From contig CAYMFD010000037.1 in the NCBI GenBank assembly GCA_964389475.1, positions 1 to 30,015 of the forward strand: a DNA stretch of 30,015 nt, given 5' to 3'. Below the pieces are notes generated by a model. The model was not told the origin of the DNA and ran no database searches. It was given only the letters and a program-made list of their open reading frames with translations. Positions within the stretch are counted from its first letter, which is position 1. Every line of letters begins with the position of its first letter. Made by a program: the position numbers and the translations under genes. Source of the DNA: CAYMFD01 sp964389475 (GTDB taxonomy: Bacteria; Bacteroidota; Bacteroidia; Chitinophagales; Saprospiraceae). This document shows, piece after piece, positions 15,438 through 24,872 of the stretch.

Positions 15438-15515
15438 AAGTACGAATGATCGTTAGGTTACGAAGATAAGGTATCGAGGGACGATAACAACATCGCTTAT
15501 CGACAGTTAATCAAA

Positions 15516-15523
15516 TATATTTG
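15516..15523 (+). promoter_or_regulatory. -7 element TATATTTG
   Basis: Exact TAnnTTTG match ending 6 nt before ATG 15530. It shows that the in-frame TTG at 15521, which overlaps the element, is not the start. Confidence 0.6.
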
Positions 15524-15529
15524 CCGCCT

Positions 15530-16063
15530 ATGCGCAAAACAGTATTTACCAAGCACCTTGAAAATGCCTCCGAAGAAGAGCTACGCCAAGAACTAGCCAA
15601 GCTATTTGATAGCTACAAAGAGGTCAAAGAGCTCTACGCCATGGAGCTGGGCAGCACTGCGGACCGTCAAAAAATCTATGACCAGGCCAAAAAGAAGATC
15701 GCAAAGTTCTACGAGCGATTTAAGACCAGGGCTCGCCAGACCAAGGTCAACGAGATCATCAAGCACCTAGATGGGATCTCCATCTTTGACCATGAGCTAG
15801 CAGATCTCTACCTCTTTCATGCAGAGCAGGTGATCGATTGGCTCAATTACTTCACCATACGGCCCGTGGAGTGGCGCAGTTTTACCAAGAGTTTTAAACG
15901 AGGACTAGAGCTAGTACTCAAGTCTATGAGTGAGGACGAGTTTAAGGAGAGGATCTATACTATCGTCGACAAGAGTGACTGCGGCTGGGATACACAGCCT
16001 GAGGCCATAGAGCTAGTAGATAGTATCCTTGGTAATGATTTTCTAGTAGATAAGACGTCCTAG
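15530..16063 (+). CDS. DUF6155-like helical protein
   Basis: A 177-residue, highly charged helical protein without signal peptide or membrane segment. The first part (MRKTVFTKHLENASEEELRQ, then LAKLFDSYKEVKELYAMEL) resembles the opening of DUF6155 proteins as I remember them, where a short helix pair precedes an acidic-basic helix. Two aromatic helices (YLFHAEQVIDWLNYF, WRSFTKSFKRGLELVLK) form the second half. The function of this family is unknown to me. It stands alone, with its own promoter 6 nt upstream, and converges on the helicase gene. Confidence 0.7.
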   Translation: MRKTVFTKHLENASEEELRQELAKLFDSYKEVKELYAMELGSTADRQKIYDQAKKKIAKFYERFKTRARQTKVNEIIKHLDGISIFDHELADLYLFHAEQVIDWLNYFTIRPVEWRSFTKSFKRGLELVLKSMSEDEFKERIYTIVDKSDCGWDTQPEAIELVDSILGNDFLVDKTS

Positions 16064-16080
16064 CGCTACTCTAGTTAGTA

Positions 16081-17985
16081 TTAACTACCCGACATATACT
16101 CCCAGGCACTCTGGTAGTGACCTTGTTGTTCGATATGGTCTATGAGCTGGCTATAGGTGGGATGTACACCTACCGTTGCCGAGTCACCGACAATAACCAA
16201 GCGGTACCGAGACCTCGTGATCGCCACATTGAGCCTCCTTACATCAGCTAAGAAGCCCATAGTCTGCGTATCGTTACTCCTGACCAGTGACAGTATGATG
16301 AGGTCTCGCTCCTGCCCCTGAAAAGCATCGATGGTATCGATCTTTAAGTCTAAACCCCTCAAACTCTCATCCTCCTCTACCGCCCTACGGATATATCGCA
16401 CCTGCTGACTATAAGGCGACACCAGACCTATGCTGAGTGTACTATATGTCTCTTTGTGAGCTAGTAGATGCTCTCTGATGACGAAGAACTCGCCTTCATT
16501 CCACCGAGACTTGTGCTCGGCACTTGTCTGCTCCTCAAAGCCACAACCACAGGTATCGATCCAAATCACGGCTGCTAGATCATCATATAGACGCTGGTTA
16601 CGATTACTCTCATGAGACAGGAGCTTACCATTGTAAAAGGCTTTATTGGGAAAGGCGAGTAGATCGTCATTCATACGATACTGAACGCCTAGGCGATGTG
16701 TGTATCTGACCTTGTCCGCTAGTTGGTCGAGTAGGGTATGATCTAGTCCTAGGGCCTGTGCCTCCTTGCTCTTGACAGTTGGTGGTAACTGGTGATGGTC
16801 ACCAGCAAGGACCACGCGGTGGGCTTTGAGTATGGTATTCCAGCACTCGGGCTCCGTGGCCTGTGAGGCCTCGTCGATAACGACGGTCTCTACCCGTAGG
16901 CCTTCTAGCTGCTGATGGCTAGCACCGACCAGCGTCGTCGCTATCACCTGTGCCTCATCGACGATGTCGCTGATGAGCCGCTGCTCTAGGTCTTTGGCCC
17001 ACTTGCGCAACTCTCTAGCCTCCTTATACATGGCAGACCTGTTCTGCGCCTGCTGCCGACCGAACTTGCGCTTGTACGTACCCGCCATACGGCGGGCTTC
17101 TTGGGCTTCGATCCTTACCTTCTTGATATGCTGCCAGTCGCGATGATCTGCCGCCTGCTGATCTATACTAAGGTGGGCAGTCTCATCACTGATACGCGAC
17201 ACGTTACCCACTCGTAGAACCCGTAGCCCTAGGTTGTGGAGTTGTGCGGCTATTAGGTCTACGGCGTTATTGCTAGGTGCACAGACCAGCACTTGCCGCT
17301 CATGCTGCGTCAGCGCTTGCACGAGGGCACATACGGTCGTCGTCTTACCAGTACCCGGCGGACCGTGTATGATGGACATCGTACCCGCCTGCAAGGCTTG
17401 ACTGATCGCCTGCCGCTGCGAGGGATTGACCGACGGGGATATGCTGTATGGCTGATCTGCATTACGATGTACCTCGTCTAGCGCTGCATGGTCAGCGATA
17501 CCATCTCTGAGGGCTGCTATGGCGACATCTTTGCTAGACATCACCTCCTCTATGGCAGTACGCATTACCTTGTAGGGTCGCTCATCGTACACCAGCTCAA
17601 CACCCATGTGGCCATGCTCTGGTATCTGATCTTTGTCAAAGACCTGGCTACTAAAGATGATGCCCATCCTATCTCGCCTAACATAGCTGATCACCCCTTT
17701 AAATCGAGTAGTCTCCTCTCCATTTACAAAGAGGTCGCAACCAGCACCCGACCTCAGTTTATGTGACTGTCCATGGTGTTTGGTCCGCTCTAGCTCTATC
17801 TCGACCAGCTCGCCGACGGTGTAGTGCCGCTTATTGATCTGTACGGGATACCAGCTGAGGCCAGACTCTACTCGATCTTGAAGTTTCTTCTGTAGGGTAA
17901 GGCTTCTGTAATACGCCTCTTCGGCAGCTCGCTCATGCTCTATGGCATCTAGTAGCCGGGTATAATGCTTGGAGGTTTCGCTCAT
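16081..17985 (-). CDS. Superfamily 1 DNA/RNA helicase (IGHMBP2/UPF1-like)
   Basis: A 634-residue ATP-dependent helicase. After an N-terminal beta-barrel region (about 45-145), the motor motifs appear in order: Q-like SVNPSQRQAI, Walker A GPPGTGKT (208-215), Ia CAPSNNAVD, II DEAS (371-374), III AGDHHQLPP (394-402), IV QYRMN (435-439), V DAFQGQERD (553-561) and VI NVAITRSR (586-593). This arrangement is the bacterial relative of IGHMBP2/Smubp-2 and UPF1, so 5'-3' unwinding of RNA or DNA is expected. All catalytic residues are intact. It is a single gene with no nuclease or repair partner next to it; the precise role is not predictable. Confidence 0.92.
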   Translation of the reverse strand: MSETSKHYTRLLDAIEHERAAEEAYYRSLTLQKKLQDRVESGLSWYPVQINKRHYTVGELVEIELERTKHHGQSHKLRSGAGCDLFVNGEETTRFKGVISYVRRDRMGIIFSSQVFDKDQIPEHGHMGVELVYDERPYKVMRTAIEEVMSSKDVAIAALRDGIADHAALDEVHRNADQPYSISPSVNPSQRQAISQALQAGTMSIIHGPPGTGKTTTVCALVQALTQHERQVLVCAPSNNAVDLIAAQLHNLGLRVLRVGNVSRISDETAHLSIDQQAADHRDWQHIKKVRIEAQEARRMAGTYKRKFGRQQAQNRSAMYKEARELRKWAKDLEQRLISDIVDEAQVIATTLVGASHQQLEGLRVETVVIDEASQATEPECWNTILKAHRVVLAGDHHQLPPTVKSKEAQALGLDHTLLDQLADKVRYTHRLGVQYRMNDDLLAFPNKAFYNGKLLSHESNRNQRLYDDLAAVIWIDTCGCGFEEQTSAEHKSRWNEGEFFVIREHLLAHKETYSTLSIGLVSPYSQQVRYIRRAVEEDESLRGLDLKIDTIDAFQGQERDLIILSLVRSNDTQTMGFLADVRRLNVAITRSRYRLVIVGDSATVGVHPTYSQLIDHIEQQGHYQSAWEYMSGS

Positions 17986-18085
17986 AAGGTCATATAATAA
18001 ACAAGAGGCCTAATATGTTGATAAGGACAGATCTTAAAAGCTCTTGTTAATGTCGATTGCTGTACATTAGAGAAAAATAGATGAA

Positions 18086-18988
18086 ATGCGGTTAATTATC
18101 ATATTTACTCTAGTTTGCAACCACCTTATCAGCCAAAGCCTATCTGATGATTTAGTTCTATACTACTCCTTTGATAATGGTCAGGCGATCGATGGCAGTG
18201 GCAATGGTTTGGATGGGATACTGCAGGGACCAACCAGTAGTGCAGATAGATTTGGTGTTGCTTCTCAGGCTCTTGCCTTTAACCCTAGTCAAACCGTAGA
18301 AATACCAAGCGATCCAGTATTAGAAATTCAGTATCCTATCTCCGTCTCATTATGGGTTCGTTTTAATACCGAGGACTTCGAAGATTGGAGCATAATCAGA
18401 ACTGATTTTGAAAAGGACAACTACTCTGGTTGGTATCTCAACCGCTTTGGAAATGGACAAATAAGCTTCGCTAGTGGAGGAAATCTAGGCAGTGCAGGAA
18501 CTGGTAACTCAAGGTCTATCGGATCGGTCGAGGCATTTCAATTAACTGGAACATGGACGCATATCGCTGTCATTATGGTTGGTCCATCCAGAGGTGAACT
18601 CTTTGTGAATGGATGTGAAGTGGATGTTACATCAGGAGGATCAGGCCCTTCAACTATTGCTTACACGGGAAGCTCGACATTCATTGGTCGTAATGATAAC
18701 AATGGATCACTGCAAAACCCCGTCGAGCCTGATCGCTTCTTTGATGGCAGGATGGACGAATTATATGTTTGGAATCGCCTTATTACGACAGAAGAAGTCC
18801 AGTTTCTGTACGACGACTTCTACACCCCGAATCTCTCTATTGCTGATCAAGTAGGATGCGATGATGTCGAATTGTCTATCAGCGACAGCCTCACCAACGT
18901 CACTTGGAGTAATGGTGAGCTAGGGAATGCTGTAACCTTGTCAGAGCCGGGTATATACTCTGTTTTTGGGTATATGACTGTTTTGTAG
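18086..18988 (+). CDS. LamG-domain surface protein, N-terminal part (frameshifted)
   Basis: A 300-residue frame with a signal peptide (about 1-19, ending ISQS) and a concanavalin-like LamG/laminin-G-like domain (about 22-245: LVLYYSFDNGQAIDGSGNG, WTHIAVIMV, LFVNGCEVD, FDGRMDELYVWNR), usually carbohydrate- or protein-binding. After it begins an Ig-like/SprB-like module (CDDVELSISDSLTNVTWSNG) that is cut off by a stop after GIYSVFGYMTVL. The same module continues in the +2-shifted frame as VYDCFVVADTFEIT and runs into the downstream frame with a type IX secretion sorting domain. So this is the front part of one gene broken by a one-base change near the T5G3 run at 18963-18970. By eye its codons are more AT-rich than its neighbours'. 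Confidence 0.8.
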   Translation: MRLIIIFTLVCNHLISQSLSDDLVLYYSFDNGQAIDGSGNGLDGILQGPTSSADRFGVASQALAFNPSQTVEIPSDPVLEIQYPISVSLWVRFNTEDFEDWSIIRTDFEKDNYSGWYLNRFGNGQISFASGGNLGSAGTGNSRSIGSVEAFQLTGTWTHIAVIMVGPSRGELFVNGCEVDVTSGGSGPSTIAYTGSSTFIGRNDNNGSLQNPVEPDRFFDGRMDELYVWNRLITTEEVQFLYDDFYTPNLSIADQVGCDDVELSISDSLTNVTWSNGELGNAVTLSEPGIYSVFGYMTVL

Positions 18989-19035
18989 TCGCTGACACAT
19001 TTGAAATAACTGCTGACACACCGTCTACTCAAATA

Positions 19036-19758
19036 TTGTCCACTATCGACATATGCGAAGGCACGGCATCTCTAACTACCGCAGGAGCAAGTGGTCAGAT
19101 TCTGTGGTCGACTGGGGCAGAAACGCCGACCGTCTCCATATCAGAAAATGGCCTGTACACCGTAACAATCACTAATAACTGTGGTGCCGCGACAGACAGT
19201 GTAGCCATCAATACGCTAGAAAATAACACACCAACTATAAGCAGCACAGCAACCTACATCTTTACAGGAGCTGATACCACCATCATGGCAGATCTCCAAT
19301 CGGATGCCGAGTCGATTACCTGGACGCCTACAAAAGGGCTCTCCTGTACGGACTGCCTCGATCCCATAATCACGGCAGACGCTAGCATCACCTATACCGT
19401 CGTAGCCAGTAATGCCAATGGCTGTGAAGCGAGTATCCTAGTAAACCTAAGACAGGAGCGGACACTAAGCCCTGACCTTACTATTGCTAATATTTTTAAC
19501 CCAGACTCCAGCAATCCGTCCAATCAACGGTTCTACTTCCCAGTAGAATTTGTAGGTACGTACGACATGCAGGTTTTTGATCGATGGGGCAATACCCTGT
19601 ACAACGCTGTAGCACTACCCGCAGGTGATCCTACGCATGGATGGGATGGCAACTGGGGCGGCGACCCAGCTAGCAATGGCGCATATGCCTACCTCATCAC
19701 CTTTGAGCTCAATGGTGAACTTGTATGCTTGACAGGGTCTGTCAGCCTGTTGAGATGA
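19036..19758 (+). CDS. Type IX secretion C-terminal part of the same surface protein
   Basis: A 240-residue continuation in another frame, open from 18919 and thus overlapping the first part by 70 nt. It holds an Ig-like module (ICEGTASLTTAG...LYTVTITNNCG), a PKD-like module (SITWTPTKGLSCTDCLDP, YTVVASNANGCEAS), and the gliding-motility-associated type B sorting domain (about 150-240: IANIFNPDSSN, MQVFDRWGNTLY, GWDGNWGG, ANGAYAY-like SNGAYAYLITFE). That domain directs export through the type IX system and surface retention. The TTG at 19036 is only the first start-like codon; it has no signal peptide of its own and is very unlikely to be an independent gene. Confidence 0.75.
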   Translation: MSTIDICEGTASLTTAGASGQILWSTGAETPTVSISENGLYTVTITNNCGAATDSVAINTLENNTPTISSTATYIFTGADTTIMADLQSDAESITWTPTKGLSCTDCLDPIITADASITYTVVASNANGCEASILVNLRQERTLSPDLTIANIFNPDSSNPSNQRFYFPVEFVGTYDMQVFDRWGNTLYNAVALPAGDPTHGWDGNWGGDPASNGAYAYLITFELNGELVCLTGSVSLLR

Positions 19759-19959
19759 TATTCAACTTGTGTGGATCGCATCAAAGCTTCTAATACTTCG
19801 TTGTGTTAGCTAGACCGCACTTGCCCATGTATACTGATACTCGTTTTTGCCAGCTTGGTTTGATACGGTTGCTTATTCATTATAGTAATCGATCGCAGGT
19901 TTAATACCTTTATAGCAGTAATCTGATGACCACTGGCACTACGGCTGTAACACCCTTGT

Positions 19960-20991
19960 ATGTACTCGATCCTCAAACCCCTACTCTTTCGCCTAGCTCC
20001 TGAGCGGGCACACCATCTTACGGTCAAGCTTTTTGATACAGCCCTAGCTATACCTGGTGGCAAGCGACTTTTCTCTGCGCTATACGGGAGCAATAGCAAG
20101 TCTCTGGAAAGGGAGGTATTTGGCCTTAAGTTCAAAAACCCTGTAGGCCTCGCAGCAGGTTTTGATAAGGATGGTAAGTACTACCACCAGATGAGCAACC
20201 TTGGTTTTGGCTTTGTGGAAATCGGTACGGTCACCCCCAAGCCACAGGGCGGTAATCCCCAGCCTAGACTTTTTAGACTACCTACAGACGAGGCGCTTAT
20301 CAATCGGATGGGGTTTAACAATGATGGGGTTGAGGCGATGGTAGAGCGACTCAAGCGGCATGGCAAGCCAGAAGGCGTGATCCTCGGCGGCAACATAGGA
20401 AAGAATAAGACGACGCCTAACGACGAAGCCGTCAATGACTACGTAATATGCTTTGAGGCACTACACGACCTCGTAGACTATTTCGTCGTCAATGTGAGCT
20501 CGCCCAATACACCTGGCCTACGCGAACTCCAAGAAAAAGGACCACTGACCAAGATCCTCAAAACACTGGTAGACCTTAATACACAGTACCCCGTACAACG
20601 ACCTATCTTACTCAAGATAGCGCCTGACCTCACAGACAGTCAGCTAGACAATATAGCAGATATCGTTGACGAAGTGGGTATCGATGGCGTGATAGCTACC
20701 AATACGACGATAGACAGGAGTGGTCTACAAACGACCGGAGACAAGATCGAGGCGATAGGAGCTGGCGGCTTAAGCGGCAAGCCCGTTACAGGCCGTAGTA
20801 CCGAGGTCATACGCTACCTAGCTAGCAAGTCACAGGGACGATGGCCTATCGTAGGTGTAGGCGGGATAGATGGCGGACCATCGGCGGCAGAAAAAATAAA
20901 AGCCGGTGCATCCCTTGTTCAGGTCTACACCGGCCTCGTATATCAGGGTCCTGGCTTAATCAAACAGATCTGCCAGTATATGACTCGTTAA
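19960..20991 (+). CDS. pyrD: Dihydroorotate dehydrogenase (quinone), class 2
   Basis: Oxidises dihydroorotate to orotate in pyrimidine synthesis and passes electrons to the quinone pool at the inner membrane. The 343-residue FMN barrel has the N-terminal amphipathic extension (1-45) typical of class 2, AAGFDKDG (65-72), the catalytic serine in NVSSPNTPGLR (S181), IATNTT (245-250), GGLSG (269-273) and GVGGI (299-303). All match the family. The 200 bp upstream (19759-19959) show no clear TAnnTTTG element, only TACCTTTA about 40 bp before the ATG. Its TAA shares the palindrome TTAA with the stop of the converging gene. Confidence 0.97.
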   Translation: MYSILKPLLFRLAPERAHHLTVKLFDTALAIPGGKRLFSALYGSNSKSLEREVFGLKFKNPVGLAAGFDKDGKYYHQMSNLGFGFVEIGTVTPKPQGGNPQPRLFRLPTDEALINRMGFNNDGVEAMVERLKRHGKPEGVILGGNIGKNKTTPNDEAVNDYVICFEALHDLVDYFVVNVSSPNTPGLRELQEKGPLTKILKTLVDLNTQYPVQRPILLKIAPDLTDSQLDNIADIVDEVGIDGVIATNTTIDRSGLQTTGDKIEAIGAGGLSGKPVTGRSTEVIRYLASKSQGRWPIVGVGGIDGGPSAAEKIKAGASLVQVYTGLVYQGPGLIKQICQYMTR

Positions 20992-21659
20992 TTTTTACCC
21001 ACCTCGTTGTAGCGAGTCTTGACTGCCTCTACAGCCTTGATCTGAGCTTCGATATCAGCCCTCTTACTTTCCTGGTCGGCAAGGTTCTTCTCTATATCAT
21101 CTTTCGCCTCGACAATCTTTTGCTCTGCTTTCTTGATATCATTATGCAAGCCTTCATTTTTCTTCTCCAGCTTCGATAGGTCCTTTTCAAGGCCTTTGAG
21201 CATCTTTTCAGCGTCTTCCATCTCTTCATTGATCACGTAGCGGCTGAGCTCGTAGCCATACTCCTGCACGATCTGTGCCATCGGCTTGTGATCATCCGGC
21301 GTATCATCAGCTGAGATAAATGCATCGCCTCTGTCTGCTACGAAGTATACAGCGGCCATATCCTTAAGGCCTTCTACTTTTATATAGAGATCAACTGGAG
21401 CCCCCTTATTTACACCTCGCAACTGGACCTTTTCCACGAACCATTCTTTGGCCTTTTTATTCTTTTTGGCTTTGGCATCAAATTGATCCTTGAGGTAATC
21501 CTTCAATATCTTCTCCGCTGCCTTGTCACTAGCACCTGCCACTTGCACATAGTAGGCCGACTGGTTACCAAGACTAATAGTAGTAGAGCCCTGCTCTACT
21601 GATTGAGCAGACAAGCCTAAGGTAGCTATGGCAAAAACGAATAATAGTAAATGTTTCAT
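20988..21659 (-). CDS. Exported coiled-coil protein of unknown function
   Basis: A 223-residue protein with a signal peptide ending LSAQ (residues 1-19). The middle (about 28-120) is a compact alpha/beta part with an extremely basic stretch, KAKKNKKAKEW, and a beta-hairpin LYIKVEG...AAVYFVADRG that resembles a small ligand-binding fold. From about 140 to 217 it is a long charged helix with heptad spacing (LKGLEKDLSKLEKKNEGLHN), very likely a periplasmic coiled coil. I do not know the family. It is 72 bp downstream of lon in the same direction and may be co-transcribed. Confidence 0.75.
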   Translation of the reverse strand: MKHLLLFVFAIATLGLSAQSVEQGSTTISLGNQSAYYVQVAGASDKAAEKILKDYLKDQFDAKAKKNKKAKEWFVEKVQLRGVNKGAPVDLYIKVEGLKDMAAVYFVADRGDAFISADDTPDDHKPMAQIVQEYGYELSRYVINEEMEDAEKMLKGLEKDLSKLEKKNEGLHNDIKKAEQKIVEAKDDIEKNLADQESKRADIEAQIKAVEAVKTRYNEVGKN

Positions 21660-21731
21660 AAGTATAAATTTTAAGTCTAAATCGTCGATTGATGTGACGT
21701 ATCGACACTAAGATAGTAACAGAATTAAGAC

Positions 21732-24140
21732 TTATTTAGCATTGAGGGCCACGGTGAGCACATCTTGCATCTGCTCAACATATGTAAACGTCATACCCTT
21801 AATGTACTCTGCCTCGATCTCCTCTACATGCTTCTTATTGTCCACGCAAAGCATGACTTCCTTGATACCAGACCTTTTTGCTGCCAAGATCTTCTCTTTG
21901 ATACCACCCACTGGTAAGACTCTACCTCTCAAGGTGATCTCGCCCGTCATAGCCAGGTAGTGCTTAATGGGTCGTCCTACAAATGCGGAGGCGAGTGCCG
22001 AAAGCATGGTAACACCTGCACTCGGTCCATCCTTGGGTATGGCGCCTTGTGGTACGTGTATGTGTATATCCGTATCTGCGAACCGCTCCGGGTCGATACC
22101 CACTAGGTCTGCATGTGCTTTGAGGTAGCTGAGTGCCGTAGTAGCACTCTCCTTCATGACATCACCGAGATTACCGGTCAACTGCAACTTACCTTTACCC
22201 TTGCTCAGGCTCACCTCTATAAATAGTATGTCGCCACCTACGCTAGTCCATGCTAGACCTACCGCCACGCCTGGCACCTTGATCTTGGTATAATTATCCA
22301 GGTTAACCTTCTCTGGACCAAGGATCATGGGGAGGTCTTCTTTTTTGATCTTGGACTCATAGTCCGTCTCCATGGCCACGTTCTTAGCGACATATCGCAT
22401 GACCGATCCGATGGTACGATCTAGAGAACGGACGCCACTCTCTCGAGTATAGTCCTGGATAAGCCGACCGAGTACGGGCTTGGAGATAGATACGTGTTTA
22501 CTCAGCAAGCCATGGTTCTTGCGCTGCTTGGGTATAAGGTGGCCCTTAGCGATCTGCACCTTCTCCTCTGTACTGTAGCCGGATAGCTGGATGATCTCCA
22601 TACGGTCTAGCAGGGCAGGCTGTATAGAGTTGAGGCTATTGGCTGTAGCTATAAAGAGAACCTTACTCAGGTCATACTCTAGGTCTAGATAGTTATCGTG
22701 AAAGGTCGTATTCTGCTCCGGGTCCAATACCTCAAGCAGGGCCGAGCTGGGGTCACCTCTGAAGTCTCGTCCCAGCTTGTCTATCTCGTCTAGGATGAAG
22801 ACTGGATTACTCGTCTTCGCCTTCTTGATAGACTGGAGTATGCGGCCTGGCATAGCTCCTATGTAGGTCTTACGATGACCTCGTATCTCGCTCTCATCGT
22901 GCAAGCCACCTAGTGACATTCGTACATATTCTCTGCCTAGTGCTGTAGCGACACTCTTGCCCAGGCTCGTCTTACCTACACCTGGAGGACCTACAAGACA
23001 TAGGATAGGCGCCTTCATATCGCCCTTGAGTTTTAATACAGCAAGGTGCTCTAGTATGCGGTCCTTGATCTTGTCCATGCCATAGTGGTCCGCGTCTAGT
23101 ACTTTCTTGACCGCAGCGAGATCGAAATTATCATCCGTCACCTCATTCCACGGTAGGTCGAGTAGTAGCTCTAGGTAGTTAAGCGTAACGCTGTACTCCG
23201 CTACCTGCGGATTGATACGTCTGGCCTTACCCAGTTCCTTGGCAAACGCTTTGCCTATTTTCTCTGGCCAGTCTTTGTCTTTTGCTCGCTGCTCTAGGCC
23301 AGCCAGCGCCTCAGCTTGGGGGTTTTGACCTAGCTCCTCTTGTATGGTCTTGAGTTGCTGGTTGAGGAAGTACTCTTTCTGTTGCTGGTCGATATCGCCC
23401 TTGACCTTACTGGCTATCTCATCTTTGATCTCGAGCAGCTGTAGTTCATGCGTGATCATCTTAAGGATGGTCTCCGCTTTTTTCATCGGTTGGGTGAGGC
23501 TGAGGATATCTTGCTTAAGCTGTAGGTCCACATTGAGGTTAGAGGCGATGAAGTTGAGCAAAATATTATCGTCCGTCATGTTTTGCAGCATCATCACGGC
23601 CTCACTAGGTATATTAGGCGATAACTCTATGATGCGGCCCGCTATATCCCGTACCCCGCTGATAGCGGCTGAGAGCTCCATGGCATTGGTAGGGACAGAC
23701 ATTTTAGAGATTCTATATCGTGCTACCATATGCGGCTGCTCTGACTCTAGACCTAGTAACTCAAACTTACTACGACCTTGGAGGATAGCCGTCGTACTCC
23801 CGTCGGGCATCTGTAGTAGCTTGAGGACTTTAGCTATAGTACCGATACTATAGAGGTCGCCTAAGCCTGGCTCTGCTACCTTATCGTCTATCTGTGCCGT
23901 AACAGCGATGTACTTACTACCAGCATTGGCCGCCTTGATAGCACTCTGCGATCTAGTACGGCCGACCGTAATCGGGATGACTAGACCTGGGTACAACACG
24001 GTATTCTTAAGGGCTATGAGCGGCAGTACGTCGTCATACTTGTCGTGGTGGACGGTATCATTATCGTCACTGACCGAAAAAAGCGGAATAGCCTCTCCAG
24101 GACCACCGTTACTTGCCGAATGCTTATATCTATCAAACAT
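21732..24140 (-). CDS. lon: ATP-dependent protease Lon (endopeptidase La)
   Basis: Degrades misfolded and regulatory proteins in the cytoplasm. The 802-residue chain has the N-terminal substrate-binding domain (about 38-230), a coiled region, and the AAA+ domain with Walker A GPPGVGKT (384-391) and Walker B VFILDEIDK (447-455). It ends in the peptidase domain with the catalytic dyad S707 (PKDGPSAGV) and K750 (GGIKEK), 43 residues apart as in E. coli Lon. All expected residues are present. The 243 bp to the divergent lipoprotein gene hold a weak AGGGAC/GTCCCT inverted repeat (24157-24187) but no clear heat-shock operator. Confidence 0.97.
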   Translation of the reverse strand: MFDRYKHSASNGGPGEAIPLFSVSDDNDTVHHDKYDDVLPLIALKNTVLYPGLVIPITVGRTRSQSAIKAANAGSKYIAVTAQIDDKVAEPGLGDLYSIGTIAKVLKLLQMPDGSTTAILQGRSKFELLGLESEQPHMVARYRISKMSVPTNAMELSAAISGVRDIAGRIIELSPNIPSEAVMMLQNMTDDNILLNFIASNLNVDLQLKQDILSLTQPMKKAETILKMITHELQLLEIKDEIASKVKGDIDQQQKEYFLNQQLKTIQEELGQNPQAEALAGLEQRAKDKDWPEKIGKAFAKELGKARRINPQVAEYSVTLNYLELLLDLPWNEVTDDNFDLAAVKKVLDADHYGMDKIKDRILEHLAVLKLKGDMKAPILCLVGPPGVGKTSLGKSVATALGREYVRMSLGGLHDESEIRGHRKTYIGAMPGRILQSIKKAKTSNPVFILDEIDKLGRDFRGDPSSALLEVLDPEQNTTFHDNYLDLEYDLSKVLFIATANSLNSIQPALLDRMEIIQLSGYSTEEKVQIAKGHLIPKQRKNHGLLSKHVSISKPVLGRLIQDYTRESGVRSLDRTIGSVMRYVAKNVAMETDYESKIKKEDLPMILGPEKVNLDNYTKIKVPGVAVGLAWTSVGGDILFIEVSLSKGKGKLQLTGNLGDVMKESATTALSYLKAHADLVGIDPERFADTDIHIHVPQGAIPKDGPSAGVTMLSALASAFVGRPIKHYLAMTGEITLRGRVLPVGGIKEKILAAKRSGIKEVMLCVDNKKHVEEIEAEYIKGMTFTYVEQMQDVLTVALNAK

Positions 24141-24350
24141 AGTTCTTACTCTCTACAGGGACGTATCACATGACAGTCGGAGTCCCTTACGTCAATATCT
24201 ATTCCATCACTGTAGACGTAGACAGATGTGCAATAGTTGCTCTGGATAGCCCCATATTGCCGACATAAAGTCATATCTCTCTCTACCGTCATGCAGATAT
24301 GTCAGTAACCTACCTGCTTACCCACAATCGACGAGCCACGTATTTATGCA

Positions 24351-24358
24351 TAGCTTTG
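24351..24358 (+). promoter_or_regulatory. -7 element TAGCTTTG
   Basis: Exact TAnnTTTG match 25 nt upstream of ATG 24384, in the divergent region between lon and the lipoprotein gene. Confidence 0.55.
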
Positions 24359-24383
24359 TCCCTATCATAAAATCGATCGTAAT

Positions 24384-24860
24384 ATGCGCCATTTAGCTTT
24401 ATCAATACTAGTAGTGACTCTTACAGTGGTAGGGTGTAAAAACGAGACTGCATCCGACTATGAGGATCTAAGTCTACTCCAGTACGGTGTCCCGTTTTCT
24501 ATCAAGGCGCCTGCTGATGCTAAAGTAAAGAAAGCAAGTCTAGGCATCTATGAGGATATCACGATCAAGGCAGGTGATAAGTACCAGGTACAGCTGCTAG
24601 TAAGCGATGCTACCACGCTGGATGCAACGGTTATCAAGGCAGACCTGCTAGAAGATATCAAGCGCAACCCTTTCTTCGCAGAGCTCATAGAGGAGACGGA
24701 TAACGGATTTGTCTATCGGAAAGAGATCGACTCGACGTCTATCAACTATAGTTTTAGACATGTCAGAATACAGGGCGATAAGGAATACATATTTCAACCC
24801 ACACTAGTTGGCCAGTTTACCCTAGACGACGTCAAAGCGATGCATACGGCGGTACAGTAG
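24384..24860 (+). CDS. Small lipoprotein of unknown function
   Basis: A 158-residue lipoprotein; MRHLALSILVVTLTVVGC gives a lipobox with C18. The mature part is alpha/beta, with YGVPFSIKAPADAKVKK near the start and IYEDITIKAGDKYQVQLLVS, then a helix with KADLLEDIKRNPFFAELIEE, and a final strand set (FRHVRIQGDKEYIFQP). No catalytic motif or cysteine pair is visible. I do not recognise a named family. It is transcribed alone and converges, 12 bp away, on the beta-helix lipoprotein gene. Confidence 0.75.
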   Translation: MRHLALSILVVTLTVVGCKNETASDYEDLSLLQYGVPFSIKAPADAKVKKASLGIYEDITIKAGDKYQVQLLVSDATTLDATVIKADLLEDIKRNPFFAELIEETDNGFVYRKEIDSTSINYSFRHVRIQGDKEYIFQPTLVGQFTLDDVKAMHTAVQ

Positions 24861-24872
24861 GCGTCTCGATAC

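Noticed and set aside
24157..24187. AGGGAC/GTCCCT inverted repeat upstream of lon as a heat-shock operator
   Set aside because: Six base pairs with a 19-nt spacer; it does not match CIRCE or another known heat-shock element.
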